A stretch of 64,000 nt of DNA from NCBI GenBank assembly GCA_001599755.1, contig BCHX01000007.1, positions 3,224,001 through 3,288,000 of the forward strand, written 5' to 3'. Numbering within the stretch: the first letter of the stretch is position 1; each line of letters opens with the position of its first letter. This document shows, piece after piece, positions 32,916 through 44,436 of this stretch. Both the position numbers and the translations under genes were made by a program. The DNA comes from Gliomastix tumulicola. Lineage: Eukaryota; Ascomycota; Sordariomycetes; Hypocreales; Bionectriaceae. The notes beneath the pieces are model-generated. The model was not told the DNA's origin. It was given only the letters and a program-made list of their open reading frames with translations, and searched no databases.

Positions 32916-35533
32916 CTGCGTGAGGTGCGTATCAGGGCGGCGGCGGCGGCGAGAAGAGTCGACTGTGCATAGCGAGAGGTGTTGGATCAGAAAAGGAGAC
33001 GGTGAAGCACCGGGGCCGCGGGTTTTTAGTTATCATCCAAGCCCGTCATTAGCCCCGACGCCGCTCATCGGAGCACACTAGCTAGCCACGGTTAAGCGAG
33101 GAGAAGAATGGCAAGTTTTTTTTCCCCCTTGAATCCTGAGATCCATCCTTGCACAGCTGAGAAGGAACGCTAGCTAAGCGAGCACGTCGGCGAATTGTTT
33201 TGCTAGGCCATGCCAGCTGTCAAAAATCCTGCTCTCCATCCACAGCCAGCCAGTATTATCTCGTTATGCCTCATGTGGGGGGTTCGATAGCGGGTTGATA
33301 CCTGATGCTATCCACTTTCACGGGCGTGCCGTGCACCAAGTCTTCGGTCATATGTCGTGATCTTTCCGACAGTCCCCGGGGCGGGTTTAATGCTGGCAGC
33401 ATCTTGCGACTAGGATCTTTTGTATTCAAAGGTTCTTCACTTGCACTCGATGGGCAATTCCTTGGTTTTTATCACCTTTCCCCTCTGCCTATCAGCACAA
33501 CGCACCTTGAACCCAGCCCCAATCTTTCATAACTCAATTGCCGTGTGCTGATAGACCTCATGTGCTAAATAGCTGCCAAGAAGAGTTCGGTAGATCTGCA
33601 GAATTCGGTCCCTCTTCTACGGTCAGGACTCGTTAGAGACTAAAGCCCTCAATAGACTGCCGTAGGGCCCTGGCCGAACGCAGGTACACGAGAAAACAGG
33701 ATATCCAAATGGTCTATGTCTCCCATTATAACACGCAGGTCGGGTATATCGACTTCCATATGCATGGCGGCCTCTTGGTTTGGGAAACCCACGTGCTAGT
33801 CTCGGACATTTAAACCGTCGATGGGGTCGGGTCGATGTCGACTTATTCGGACGAAGCCGGGCCTGTATGCACATACGATCGAGGTCAACTGTATCGGTCC
33901 TATCGGAAACACGTATTCGTGGGGGGCTTTGCTCGAGCCACCCTGCATGCATGCAGGCTTCTTAAAGAGGATAGGTACAATGCCCTGTGCACCGAGTGCC
34001 TCATTCTGTGTGACTTGATGGCTATACGGTTTTTGTTAGACGTCACTGTCGGTCCGATGCGCTGGTTCTCACACTCCTTTTCTTGGTCTAGAGAATTGCA
34101 AGTCTTGGCCCGCGTTATGTTTCACGCTCGGCCCCCCTCGATTCTGTCGACCTCTTAGCTGAAGCTCTGTAAAATTTTGAGGCTTCCATGGCATACCAGA
34201 AATCATTGTTTAGCTGTTTGAGGTCCGGGTTCAACCACCGGGCTTATCGAGGCGGCTTATATAGGCTGTCTAAGGGCGACTGAAAACTCGCCAAGTTGGA
34301 GGCTGCAAGCTCTTCAGCCTGACGAGCAAGCTTTGCCCACGGTTCATGAACAGACGGCACAGAAGGTCAGTGGCCGTTCAAAAATCGGGTGAGAGATTTT
34401 AGTGCGAGAATTGCATTTGCGCGGGAATTTTCATGATCTAATGCAGGTACAACCTGGCACCCGAAAAAATATCTTCACTGTTATATATGGTTTCGACGTT
34501 AGGCAAAGAATCTCGATTCGCCCTTGAAACCGCATGGAGACCTGTATAACGTGGACCAATCGGTTCCAAAGCCCTGAAACAAGCGAAGGTATCATTGCCA
34601 CCCTCCACACCACCCTTACATCGTCGGCTTCATTGCTGCGGGTGACGCCGATTGGACGCCGAAAAACGACTTGAAAAAAAAAAGGTACAATTACGGCAAA
34701 ACGCGAGCGATATTTGAAAAGCGCGCAAAGAGATACTCTATTAGCGCTCATGAAGTTGGACAATAAGTCAGAAATCTAGTCTTCGCATTGTAATGTTTAT
34801 ATGTACTGGGTTGGAGCTATGACCGGATGCACTAGTGAATGCCTGGCCTTTGTTTGCAAGATCATGAGCAGGATATCCCCTCGACATACTTCAAGCTTTG
34901 TTGACCACAGCTTACGCCTATCTTGTGGTGAAAGGTATAGCTTTCGGGCTGTAGTTTGATATTGCTCCCAACTCACCAATTGAGTCTGTTTAGAATAGAG
35001 TCGGCAGGATGTCCCATGTATTGTTTACGTGGCTCAATTCAGCCAAGGCATGGCCAGTACCATGGAGCAACCAGATAAGATGAGCATTTCGCGGGAGGAT
35101 GTTGAGCAGTAGCAGGAGTAGCGATGTTGGCAATGGGTTCTGGCACTGCCTCGGCATAGCCGGCTAAGCTGCTCAGGGACAAAGTCACGAATACATCGTC
35201 ACGCGGCATCCAGGGATGAGGGGTTGTAACCAGGGCATTGTGAGGGAACTCTCTCCAAGTAAGCAAATCTGATACACCGTCAGAAGAGGGATGCCAGTTG
35301 ACCACGTTTCATTGTAGCTGCATCTGGGGTAAGGTGGGCACGCCGCTCACTAGCTTCAGCCCTCAGGCACGACTCCGCTTCGCGAGAATTGCCGTTCAAG
35401 GTAGCGATCCTGGTCGATCACCGGTAGTTAATCTTCCGAACGGACTAAACGCGGTTCTCGTTAGTCGTGGATGCGCATCTGAGTTGTGTGATGCTTGATT
35501 ATATCTGGCATCGTTTCCCTGTCTGATTTTCTG

Positions 35534-35539
35534 CCTCGG
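35534..35539 (-). promoter_or_regulatory. CCTCGG/CCGAGG element upstream of cutinase
   Basis: The core hexamer bound by the fungal fatty-acid regulators FarA/FarB/Ctf1, which induce cutinase and lipolytic genes, lies 293 bp upstream of the ATG. Confidence 0.45.
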
Positions 35540-35657
35540 CTCCAGATCCGCAAGCTTTGACAGATCTGGGCAAGGTATCTTGAGCCATGCTGTTCCGTGG
35601 TGCCCCCTCGTCCCAGAACGAACTAGCGTCTCGCAACATTATCTGATGTTGCGAGTT

Positions 35658-35663
35658 CCTCGG
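35658..35663 (-). promoter_or_regulatory. Second CCTCGG element upstream of cutinase
   Basis: A second copy of the hexamer, 169 bp upstream of the ATG and 124 bp from the first. A third copy lies much further away, at 35149-35154. Confidence 0.45.
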
Positions 35664-35719
35664 TTCAAACGGTGAAGGCGTTGACTACGCTAAGACCTCA
35701 CGCCTAGCCTCACCTCCTG

Positions 35720-35727
35720 TATAAATA
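35720..35727 (+). promoter_or_regulatory. TATA box of the cutinase gene
   Basis: TATAAATA lies 105 bp before the first coding base. Confidence 0.65.
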
Positions 35728-35831
35728 GTCACTGTAAGCCTGGCCTTGGAGTAGAGATCAACCTCAATCATCAGCCCGCCAATCAGACACGACACAACCT
35801 TCAACTCCAAAGCACCAGTCTCACAGCCAAA

Positions 35832-36699
35832 ATGAAGTCTGCTATCATTGCCTCGGCCCTAGCCACCCTGGCGGTGGCCGTTCCTGCTCCCATTTCCGAA
35901 CAGGAAGCCTCTGGAAAGCTTGAAGCGCGCCAGAGCGGCTTGAACCGCAATGAGCTTGAGGAGAGCAACGGCGCACCGTGCCCCCAGGCCATCTTCATCT
36001 ACGCTCGTGGATCAACTGAGGCTGGCAATATGGTATGACGACCCATCTTGACAGTGATCTGTGTACTTGCGACTGACTTTGACAGGGCACTCTGGGACCG
36101 GATGTTTCTGACGGACTGGAGGATGCGCTTGGAGCCGACAACGTCTGGATTCAGGGCGTTGGTGGTGACTATTCCGCCGACCTGTCTGACAACTTCCTTC
36201 CCGATGGTACTTCTCAGGCTGCTATTCGGGAGATGGTCGGTCTGTTTGAACTTGCGGACAGTACCTGCCCTGGTACTCAAATCGTGGCTGGTGGCTACAG
36301 GTGAGCATCTCCCGCTCTTCCACCATAGGTTCCGTTGATAGGTAGCTGACTCCCTCTATAGCCAAGGTGCTGCACTTGCTGCTGCGTCCATCCGTGATGT
36401 AGACGCCGGTATCCGTGACAACATCGTCGGCACGGTCCTCTTCGGATACACCGTGAGTTCAGCTGCGCCCCTAGGGACACTTGTACTCTAGATAGCTCTC
36501 TGTACTGACGCTCCTGAGCTAGAAAAACCAGCAAAACAGTGGCCAGGTCCCCAACTATCCCAGCGACCGTCTCAAGGTCTTCTGCAACGCTGGTGATCTT
36601 GTTTGTAGTGGCCAGCTGATCATCGCGCCCCCTCACCTTGCCTACGGGGGGGATGCCAGCGGCCCTGCCCCGGACTTTCTGCTTTCGAAGATTGCTTGA
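35832..36699 (+). CDS. Cutinase (carbohydrate esterase family 5)
   Basis: Four exons (35832-36032, 36086-36300, 36362-36452, 36523-36699) with introns of 53, 61 and 70 nt encode 227 residues. The signal peptide ends near residue 16 and a short propeptide follows. The mature enzyme shows Y-A-R-G-S-T-E near residue 59, the nucleophile elbow G-G-Y-S-Q-G (Ser139, its codon split by intron 2), the C-N-A-G-D-L-V-C loop with Asp194, and P-P-H-L-A-Y-G with His207: a complete Ser-Asp-His triad. Four conserved cysteines can form the two family disulphides. Secreted cutinases hydrolyse cutin polyester at the plant surface. The promoter carries CCTCGG sites. Confidence 0.97.
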
Positions 36700-37633
36700 A
36701 GCTGTGGAAGGTAAAAAGGAGTGCCAATGGGGATGGAGGTTGGGGGATGATTTGAGTACGTTGGCTGGCCTCGTGGCAATAGGCGAGCGGACGGTCGACT
36801 GGAGGCTGGTTACTGGTGGTCGAGCTGTTGATTTGTCTCACATCCTCTCTTTCATTGCTTTGAAATGCCACATTCTGGGTAGCTTGGTTGTTAATGCCGT
36901 AGGCGTATGCCTATCTGCGCTGATTTCCTGGCGATCCATTAGCTTCGCACTGAAATTCAACGTGCATATCCACGTTATCGCTGTGCAAGTCAGTCAGAGG
37001 CTGAGATTGATGCTGGGACCGCAAGATATTAGGAGGATGATAAGCTCCTCTGATCGCAAATTACTTCCTATTTCCTCATACCAAGTGGAGTTTACCCTCA
37101 GATTTGCCCGCGTTCTGGTTACCGCATGGCTCTGAATGCCGCAGTCGGAGAAATGTGTCATAGCAACGGGTCCTCTCCCCTCCAATGAGGTGTTCAGTAG
37201 GCTGGTCGTATGGCTCAAGGGCTCAAGCGACAGAATCTAGTTTCGTGCTCACTCACCAACGTGAAGGCGCGAAAGAAAATTCTGGAGAGGTGAAGAACCA
37301 AGTGAATGATGCTCGGCGAAGTTCTCCAACGCTCATTATACGCAGGTTACCGCCAACAGTAATGGTTAGCTCTAGCCACGAGGTTTCACAGCAGTACATT
37401 TGAGTGAGCCAAGCCGGAATGGATCTGTAGAGGTTCTTGTACCTAGAGGCATCTACGTTGGTGAGTCAGCAATCTGATGGTTATTACTTTGGCAGCGGCC
37501 TCAGTACTTGTTCTCTGCTCACAGCGATGTTTCATTATGTCGTTTCATAGCTTATCATATTACTCTCAAAAATGCCAAAAGCAATCTTCCAGGCCAGGTG
37601 GTGATGTATTTATCCTGTCGTCCTGATATTGCA
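36700..37633. other. Convergent spacer, 36700-37633
   Basis: Lies between the 3' ends of the cutinase and O-methyltransferase genes. A 165-codon plus-strand ORF overlaps the end of cutinase in another frame and has no domain. Nothing else is recognised. Confidence 0.5.
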
Positions 37634-38423
37634 TTATTCTGCCTTTGGCAAGTACACACTCATCTCAAAGCCGTTGGTGAATGGTAGAGTCTGATTCTGG
37701 AAACCATTCTTCGGGTCTCGCAAGAATGCCAACAGATCCTTATACCCCTCGGCGCCGGATATCGTGTTGTCTGTCAGTATGACTGCGCCGTATCGCAGAC
37801 GAGGAAGAACCGTCTTGAGAGTCGGAAGAGCGAGAGCCGACCAGACTATTTCATAATTCAGTCCAGCAGGTCATTTCGGATCATAGAAGAAGTTGAAACT
37901 CACTGTCAAGGAGCAGAAGATCAATCTGCGGCAGCCCTTCCTTCAGGGTCTCCAGCAGATCNCCCNCCCTCAAGTCAATCTCTTGCTCAACCGCCGTGCC
38001 GCACTGTGCCCAGTAGCCGCGCGCGATCTCAGCCTTTGGCGCCTCTTTCTCCGTTGCGATGACAGTCCCGGACTTGCCCGTGGCGGCCTTCACCTTGCTG
38101 ATAGCAAGCGCAAGGTAGATGGTACTGACCCCAAAGCTGGTCCCCGCTTCGACAACGTTGGTAGCTCCCATGGCGTTGATAAGCTGGTAGGCAAACTGGC
38201 ACTTGTCTTCGTCCAAGGCAATGAATTTATCAAGCATCAGTTTGTCGAACTCGTCCGCAGCCTTCGCATGAACATGTTGATCTTCTAGATCCCCGAGGAC
38301 GGTGGCAGAGAAGACCCTCCCGGTCTTTGAAAGGACCGATTCCTGTTCCAAGGATTTCTGATGAAGCTCAGATAGGAGCCGGAGGATGTGCTCTGGAGCA
38401 CTGATAGTCTGATGGACGGACAT
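37634..38423 (-). CDS. Class I SAM-dependent O-methyltransferase-like protein
   Basis: Two exons (38423-37904 and 37845-37634; 58-nt intron) give 243 residues. Motif I reads V-V-E-A-G-T-S-F-G (residues 90-98), the SAM-binding glycine loop. It is followed by G-T-V-I-A-T-E-K-E, whose acidic residue would bind the ribose, then D-L-L-L-L-D-I and, after the intron, G-A-V-I-L-T-D-N, the metal/substrate-side element of catechol-type O-methyltransferases. Length suits the small OMT family. Two ambiguous bases (37962 and 37966) fall in codons between these motifs, so two residues are undetermined. It lies just downstream of a Zn2Cys6 regulator on the same strand. The methyl acceptor is unknown. Confidence 0.85.
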
Positions 38424-38834
38424 GATTATGGCCCTGAAGGAGTCGAACAAGAAAGAAGTGACAGCTAATGACAGTCGTGATGCCCAACCGAAAACAAAGA
38501 AAGAAAGAAAAACCCTTGGGGGAAAGGTCAGGTCTTATACTTTCTCGAGGAGCCCGTGACATGTCCGTGTAAGTTGGCTGCTGACGCAAGTTAGAAGTGT
38601 GGGCCGATATCGTCGCCTTGGCTTTGGGGTTTTGGGCAACCATTTGCGAAGCCATGCCATATTTGGCCCTTCTTTTCTCTCGTAGAGCGGACCTCATGCG
38701 GGCGGGTCTGCTATTGTCATTGGCTGCTATTCGTCCACGGCACTCAACTTACGAGGAGTCTGAGTGTGACCAACCCAAGCAGATTTCCCGAGGTAATTCT
38801 CAACTTCTTGAAAGTCACCTGCTACTTATTGACG
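38424..38834. other. Spacer between OMT and Zn2Cys6 regulator
   Basis: 411 bp with the promoter of the methyltransferase gene. It contains an A-rich tract near 38491-38513. No gene. Confidence 0.5.
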
Positions 38835-40547
38835 TCACGCAAACCACGGAGCGGGAACACGACATTCGATGCAGAGCCACCATGGCATCGTCTCGGACTT
38901 ATCGGCGGAGGAGTCCCATAGATCCTGCCGCTTCCAAATCGTCTCGATGATGCCGCGCATAACGCGAACATTCCCAACATTTCGCACTTCGTCCATCCGC
39001 TCCAGAACGTCAAAGATCTGAGCACGCTCGTCTTCTGTGCGCGCTTCACACGCGATTATGAAAACGGGCCAGGGGCTTGTTGCCACTCGGAGTGTTCTCA
39101 ACGCTGCAAACGCCTGCTGCAGGTACGCGGCCCTTCTTACCTCGTCACCGGCGGTAGGAACGACGCGTTGAAGGTACAGTAGGCCTGCTAAGCGGTACAG
39201 CTCTGCAGTTGCTGACGTATCCTTGATCTGTACTGGCGTAGAGTTGGCAACTTCATCAGGGCTGAGACGCTGCGACAGCATTCGCAATTTCTCTTCCAAC
39301 ACCACTCGCTTTTGGAAGTTTCGATCCGACGCTGGGTTGGAATCTGGCTCTGACCCTGCTGAACGCATCTGGTTAATGAAAGAGATGCTGTGGAGGACTT
39401 CGGCAGAGCATCCAAGCAGACCGATGATCTGGGTGCAAGTTAGTCAAGTCTGGGCGTGCGCGCCAGTTGGTATCCTACTGACCATGTTCGGCACGGGCTG
39501 CACCCTGTGTAAGCAACAATATACATCCGGATCACTCTGAGTATCTACGGCAGGTCGAGTGAAGCCGCTGAGGACGTCATAATAAAGCACCCAGTACATG
39601 AGGAAATCAGACACCAGGTGCTGTCGTTGGCGCCCTTGGAGATCGCCCAGCATCTTCTTGGCGCCGTCTAGATGCAAATGGAACTGAGATTCTTGCTCGT
39701 CAAAGACCTGGACCAGATTTAGCCGCAAACACCCGGCTGGGGTTGTCAGATGGCGAGCTCACACTATACATGCACAGCATCATGCTCGTGGCCAGCTGCG
39801 CCTCTGCATCTGCTACAGCCGACACGCAGCTGGACGACGCTGCGAGGGATTCATGGAGGCCCTTGATCGCTTTGATCTTATAAGCCAGTGCCGCACCCGG
39901 TCCTTGGCAATGGTGTGCCGAGATGGCGAGCATCGAGTTGCACAGGGCTGTAGTTGACGCGTCTCGGCAGGATAACGCGACCGGCAGAATCTGATCATGA
40001 AAGCCATTTCGCGTCCGAGTTGTTGAGCACATTGGCGCTATAATCCGTTCATCTGCAACGTGTAAGTCGGAGAGCAGTCACAGCCAGCAAACAGGCACGA
40101 ACAATAAGAGAAGTAGACGGCATCTTCACCAATGATAGGTGGATGGGGCGCCAGGCCATGATTTGGTCCCGCGGACATGCTATCTGCAAGATGACGCCAA
40201 AATAGGCGCTTCTTCGCAAGGCAAAAGTCTGCGTAGGTGAAGTTCAAGAACCTCCGATGGTTGTTTCGAGCCGCATGTGTGGGCTCTGCTGTGTGGCATA
40301 TGATGAGATCTGTGCGCCTAGCACAGGACTGATCCGGCCAAATGAGTCGCATTCCGTAGCCTGCACATGACCTCCCCGTCCGGATACAGTTATTGCAGTG
40401 AGGAGTGCTCTTGTCACAGCCAATCTTTCGTTCTAGTATCCGAGTAAGCATCTCGGCCCGACCCTACCGGAGGAACCTGATGAGAAGATAGGAGGCGGGG
40501 TAGCGTTCCTTACTCTTACACGTCCAGCAACCTTGCCCTGCCTTCAT
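38835..40547 (-). CDS. Zn2Cys6 transcription factor (Fungal_trans_2 type)
   Basis: Five exons (40547-40514, 40432-40103, 40052-39763, 39707-39483, 39428-38835) keep one frame for 490 residues. The tiny 34-nt first exon supplies the first two zinc ligands. Once joined, the cluster is perfect: C7-x2-C10-x6-C17-x6-C24-x2-C27-x6-C34, with the basic K-K-R-K after C10, followed by the G-Y-G-M-R-L-x-W-P stretch typical of the family with the Fungal_trans_2 regulatory domain. The long helical remainder contains L-Y-R-L-A-G-L-L-Y-L and ends in a W-W-L-C motif close to the C-terminus. Nuclear DNA-binding regulator; the neighbouring methyltransferase is a plausible target. The second donor (GTTCGT) is weak but needed for the frame. 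Confidence 0.87.
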
Positions 40548-41051
40548 GATGAAGCAAAATCTGCAATGATGGAACAGAAGCCTGACACTTAAATACTCTG
40601 TGCAAGGGGGAAATTCTACTCTAGAAAAGAATAGCTACTGGAAACTACAGTCACAAGATGGCGAGGCCGGCGTGGGTCAAAAGGTGGTCGGAACAAGGAA
40701 TGATCCGCCCCGAGCGAGTCAGCTTACCCTGAACAACATGGTTCATTGGAGTGCCGCTGTCATTGTTTTCCCGTAGACTCATTGACCGCCCTTGTGAAGC
40801 GCGCATCAAATCCACGAAGGTTGAAGAAAGTGCTGACGAGGATGGTTGGGGACGGAGACGGTTGAGCATGTAAATTCGCCCCGCTCTATGATACGGATGG
40901 ATCGAGTTGAAGGGGTATTATAAGTTTATGATTATGACTATGATGAATATGGTGAGGGATGATTCTGGTTTCAACCAAACTTCTACATTTTGACGGAGAT
41001 TTTAAAAAAGGAATGAATCCATCAACTCTTAATTGTGCGCATAGCCAGAAT
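40548..41051. other. Spacer, 40548-41051
   Basis: Contains the promoter of the Zn2Cys6 gene. A 72-codon minus-strand ORF (40651-40869) has no recognisable feature and I do not call it. Confidence 0.45.
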
Positions 41052-41819
41052 CTAAGCCTTCTCACTGGCCATTATATCTTCCAGAGCACGTTCGTCATTT
41101 GCTTCTCCCTTCAGCGCAACTGATGGCCCTGGCCGTGTATAAAACCGTGCCTCAAATTCGTCAGGGAAAAAGCCGGAGTACTCCCAGTCAATGATGGCTC
41201 TGATCTTGAGAGTCTCCGGATCCACGATGACATTGTTTGCGGATAAATCGTTGTGGCAAAAGACGAGGTCGGCGTTCTCTCTGGGACGCATTCGCCATGG
41301 GCGACCGTTTGAGTGTCTTAGAATTCGATATGGCGGTAGAACCTGTGTATTAGGCCATGCTAATCAGCCTATCGTTGGTATCAATGGAATGCTGGGGCAA
41401 CGTACCTGCCCCCCGAATCCCCAGGTGTTTGACTTGAGTGACCTGAGCTTCCCCAAGTAGATTTCAAGCTCCAAACTGACAGTCTTCTGCTTGTCTTCAT
41501 CGAGTTCGTTCATCCCCACACCTTCGATGTACTCGGTGATTAAATACACGGCGCCATCGTCCTCGAAGCAGGCATGCACTTTTGGCACCGGTATATCGGT
41601 GTTCGCTGCCAAGTATGCAAGGCAGGCACCTTCATTGAGGATACGTTCGCCATTGAACTTTGGGACGTGCATGTAACCGTTGTGCTTCTGCCATTCATGT
41701 GAACGAAGACTGCGCTTAATCCATGTGTCGCCAACGCGGTAATACTTCCGCTCCGGAGTGACCGAGACACAATTTTCTTCTCGGCTCTGGTTCAGTTGCT
41801 GATTTGTTGGGGGCGCCAT
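41052..41819 (-). CDS. APH/choline-kinase-like phosphotransferase
   Basis: Two exons (41819-41406 and 41342-41052; 63-nt intron) give 234 residues. The start at 41819 is the first ATG; the upstream frame has only non-ATG codons. The N-lobe shows an I-K-R-S strand and the E-x-x-C-L-A-Y-L-A helix. The catalytic loop reads C-H-N-D-L-S-A-N-N (His168, Asp170, Asn175) and the metal-binding element I-I-D-W-E-Y-S-G (Asp190), the fungal APH pattern. At 234 residues it is shorter than typical (about 270-300), and the part after the D-W-E motif is brief. Fungal members are abundant small-molecule kinases of unknown substrate; drug resistance should not be assumed. Confidence 0.85.
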
Positions 41820-42254
41820 CTTGACGTGACGTAGACCAGCCGGACAGACAATTGGTCCAAGTTCAAATGTTTCTGGGGTGGTGAAGTGGCAAATATGTTT
41901 TATAATGAGGTGACTGAACGGATTCTTCGACCTGGGCACTTAGCTTGTGGCAGTGCTGGCCTACGCTCGCACTGCCCCGCTAGGCGTTTTCAAAAATCAG
42001 AACAACCAACATCACTTTATGGGGGATGGAGGATTCGGAAATAGGGTCAATGATATTATGAGTGAAATTGATACCGTAGGTTTTGAGTGACTGAACGCTT
42101 TAGAACTGGACACCGGCAGAGTGCTAATATGACGCGTCGCTCAGGGGCCCAAAGCTAAGGAACAAAGGAAAGCTCGAAGAAGTGCGCGTGTAGAGCTGTG
42201 AAGTGTAAATATAGCACGATAATTTATCATTGACATGCACCTAGCGCGCGTAAT
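41820..42254. other. Spacer, 41820-42254
   Basis: No supported gene. It holds the APH-like promoter and the 3' flank of the zinc-finger gene. Confidence 0.5.
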
Positions 42255-43429
42255 CTATCCGCCCATGTACACTGGAACTTCCTGCTTGTAGTAATTCGTG
42301 TGAATCGCCGTCTTGTTGCCCACATGATCCAGCCGACCTCGCTTCCGTCTCTCCGCCCGCTTCACCTTGTCCATCTCCTTCTTGTGTGTCAGGAGTAGGG
42401 ACCGCCGTTGTGACTCGGGTAGATGCATGAGACTCATCTGGTCACCCGTGCGTAGCTGCGAAATCTGTGCCATAAGCGCCTGCTCTTGCCGATCTTTCTT
42501 AGTGAGAGCCTGCGTCTGAAGCTCAGGGTCGTTTGACTGAGAGCTAGGAAGTGCAGATGATGATGCTGCTGCACCCGATTTCCCCCCCGATCTGCTCTTC
42601 GGGGTGGGATCGACGTAGGAGCGGTGAGCGAGAAGCTTCCCGGATGGTAACCGGAGCGTCTGCTCGTCTGGATAGCTGCGCGTGTCCGTGATCTGGGGTG
42701 CTAGCGAGTCCATGTTGTAGAACTCGCTCATCTCCTCGGTGATGTCGAAACGGCAATGGCCCGACGAGGTCATGTGCTGCTGCACGGCTTCGACCGTCCG
42801 TCGGCGTCTCCCGCAGCAGATGCATTCTCGGTAGCTGAAGATGACCATGTGAAGATACCAGATCAACGTCTGGAGGTCCACGGCCAGCGAGGACTGGAAG
42901 GGGACGACAAGACTGTGGGCTTGCTGCATGTGCGCCAAGTTGCCGTCTAGATCGTCACTTGTCTGGTTGCAGAAGAGACACTGGCCGGGAACGAATTCGA
43001 CGGTCTCTTTGCCGTATGCCGAGTCGCTGTCGGATTCTACGTCGCTTTCTGAGAGCTCTTGATCGTCATCGTCATCCTCGACGTGGGCCGATTTCCGTGC
43101 AGATTTCCGGTTCGGCGAGGAGGGCTTCTCGGTGTCTGGTGGTGGAACGATGGTCCCTGGCTCTGCGACTTTGCAGCGAATCCTGTACACGCTGGAGACA
43201 TGTCAGTACCTGACTAAGCTTGAAACCTTGGAGGACAGAAGACTTACTGCCACTCGCTCTTCGCGTGCTGTCGCTTCTCTTCGGCGCTCGTGAATGATAC
43301 ATCGCAGAGCCGGCATTCTAGCGATGCGGAAGCGGGAGCCGGCGCTGGAGCCGGGGCGGGGGCCTCCTCCATGGTTGTGGTGTCAGTGGTAGTGGTAGTG
43401 GTGGTGGTTGTGTCCAGTGCGTCCGGCAT
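42255..43429 (-). CDS. C2H2 zinc-finger protein of the Rei1/ZNF622 type
   Basis: Two exons (43429-43248 and 43191-42255; 56-nt intron) give 372 residues. It starts with a Thr run and an Ala-Pro repeat. The first zinc finger (C-R-L-C...H-A-K-S-E-W-H) is interrupted by the intron just before its last His and runs into Y-R-I-R-C-K-V-A, equivalent to the R-x-N-L-K-R-K-V region of Rei1. A second finger (C-L-F-C...H-M-Q-Q-A-H), a C-I-C-C-G pair with a following H-M-x-S-x-G-H-C, a G-K-L-L-A-H-R motif and a basic C-terminal tail complete the Rei1-like order. Rei1 recycles pre-60S export factors in the cytosol. This copy is diverged, so it may be a paralogue with its own role. Confidence 0.8.
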
Positions 43430-44436
43430 TGGTGGTGTGTTTCCTAGTCAGGATCCTGAGTTGGGTGAGGTCTAGGACAGAACTTGCACGAGACTGTTGT
43501 CGATATCGATCAGGGCATTTACACTCCCATCTACATGATTTGAACGGCTCTTTATCATTGATTGAGTTTGTTCACTTTGACGATGGTGAATAGTGACTCA
43601 TGATGAGCTTGTTCCAAAACAGACACACAGCTCCAGGCTAAGCTATTTCCGGCGCTTCATTGGGGCTTGAGCACTGCCTCAGGCATTCTATTGGCCTTCT
43701 GTTTCTTTATGATGGACCCTGCCACAGACATCAGATTGACTCATAATCAGCCAATTGAATGGTCTGAAGAAATTGAACTGAAGAACAATGCATTGATGGC
43801 ATTCAGAATGCTCAATTCGGCTTCAGCTCAATTTCTCTGCCCAGCCCTGCGGGTAAATATAACCTTAGTAACCACCAAAGCCCGGGGTCTCGAGGATCTC
43901 GGTAGCTCCCACCAGGGGCACGCCACGCAGCGCCACGCATTGGAGGAATAAATTGTTTCCGGGGCTAAGACGCTCGCTAACGTCCCTGTTCAGCGCCGGC
44001 CGGTAGGGCGACTTGGCGGCTCCGCTGGCGCAAGTAGGCGACTTGCTAAACTCGCTGAGACGGCGTCTTGGGTCCTGCAGGGGAAGCTGGAGCTGGAAAG
44101 ACTGTGGGGGAGTGAGGGAGTGGAAGGCTTCCATGGGGACTCTGGACAGGGTCGGACGGTCGGGTCTTTGGGGGACGACTCCATGTCGATGCCAGGCACA
44201 GGGTCCCCTTTGTTTCTCGCCTAAAGTCGTGTTTCTTGTCTTCGGTTGGAGCTCTCCCGGGGACGATCCTTCATCTTTTGTCGACTGCATGTTGGGGAAG
44301 GAGGGTCGCTGCGGAGAGCATGTCGATCAGCATCATTGCATATATTAAGATAGCTTGTACGGAGTGACTTCAACGGACGTAGAGAGCCGTGGCCTTGACA
44401 GACAATCACCCTTGCTCTCTCTCTCGTCCAAGCATC
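43430..44436. promoter_or_regulatory. Divergent promoter region, zinc-finger and GH28 genes
   Basis: About 1 kb between two divergent genes, without a supported gene. A TATATTAA element (44341-44348) lies 89 bp upstream of the GH28 start. Confidence 0.5.

Larger units (their letters stand above)
32916..35831. other. 2.9-kb gene-poor spacer before the cutinase gene
   Basis: No convincing coding region. The ORFs of 60-110 codons overlap and lack domains. I looked on the minus strand for a NACHT or P-loop remnant belonging to the orphan ankyrin array and found none. The right end holds the cutinase promoter with CCTCGG sites and a TATA box. Confidence 0.5.

Noticed and set aside
34205..34240. 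tRNA-like T-arm with a GGTTCAA core
   Set aside because: The flanking stem bases do not pair properly and no acceptor, D or anticodon arm can be folded around it.
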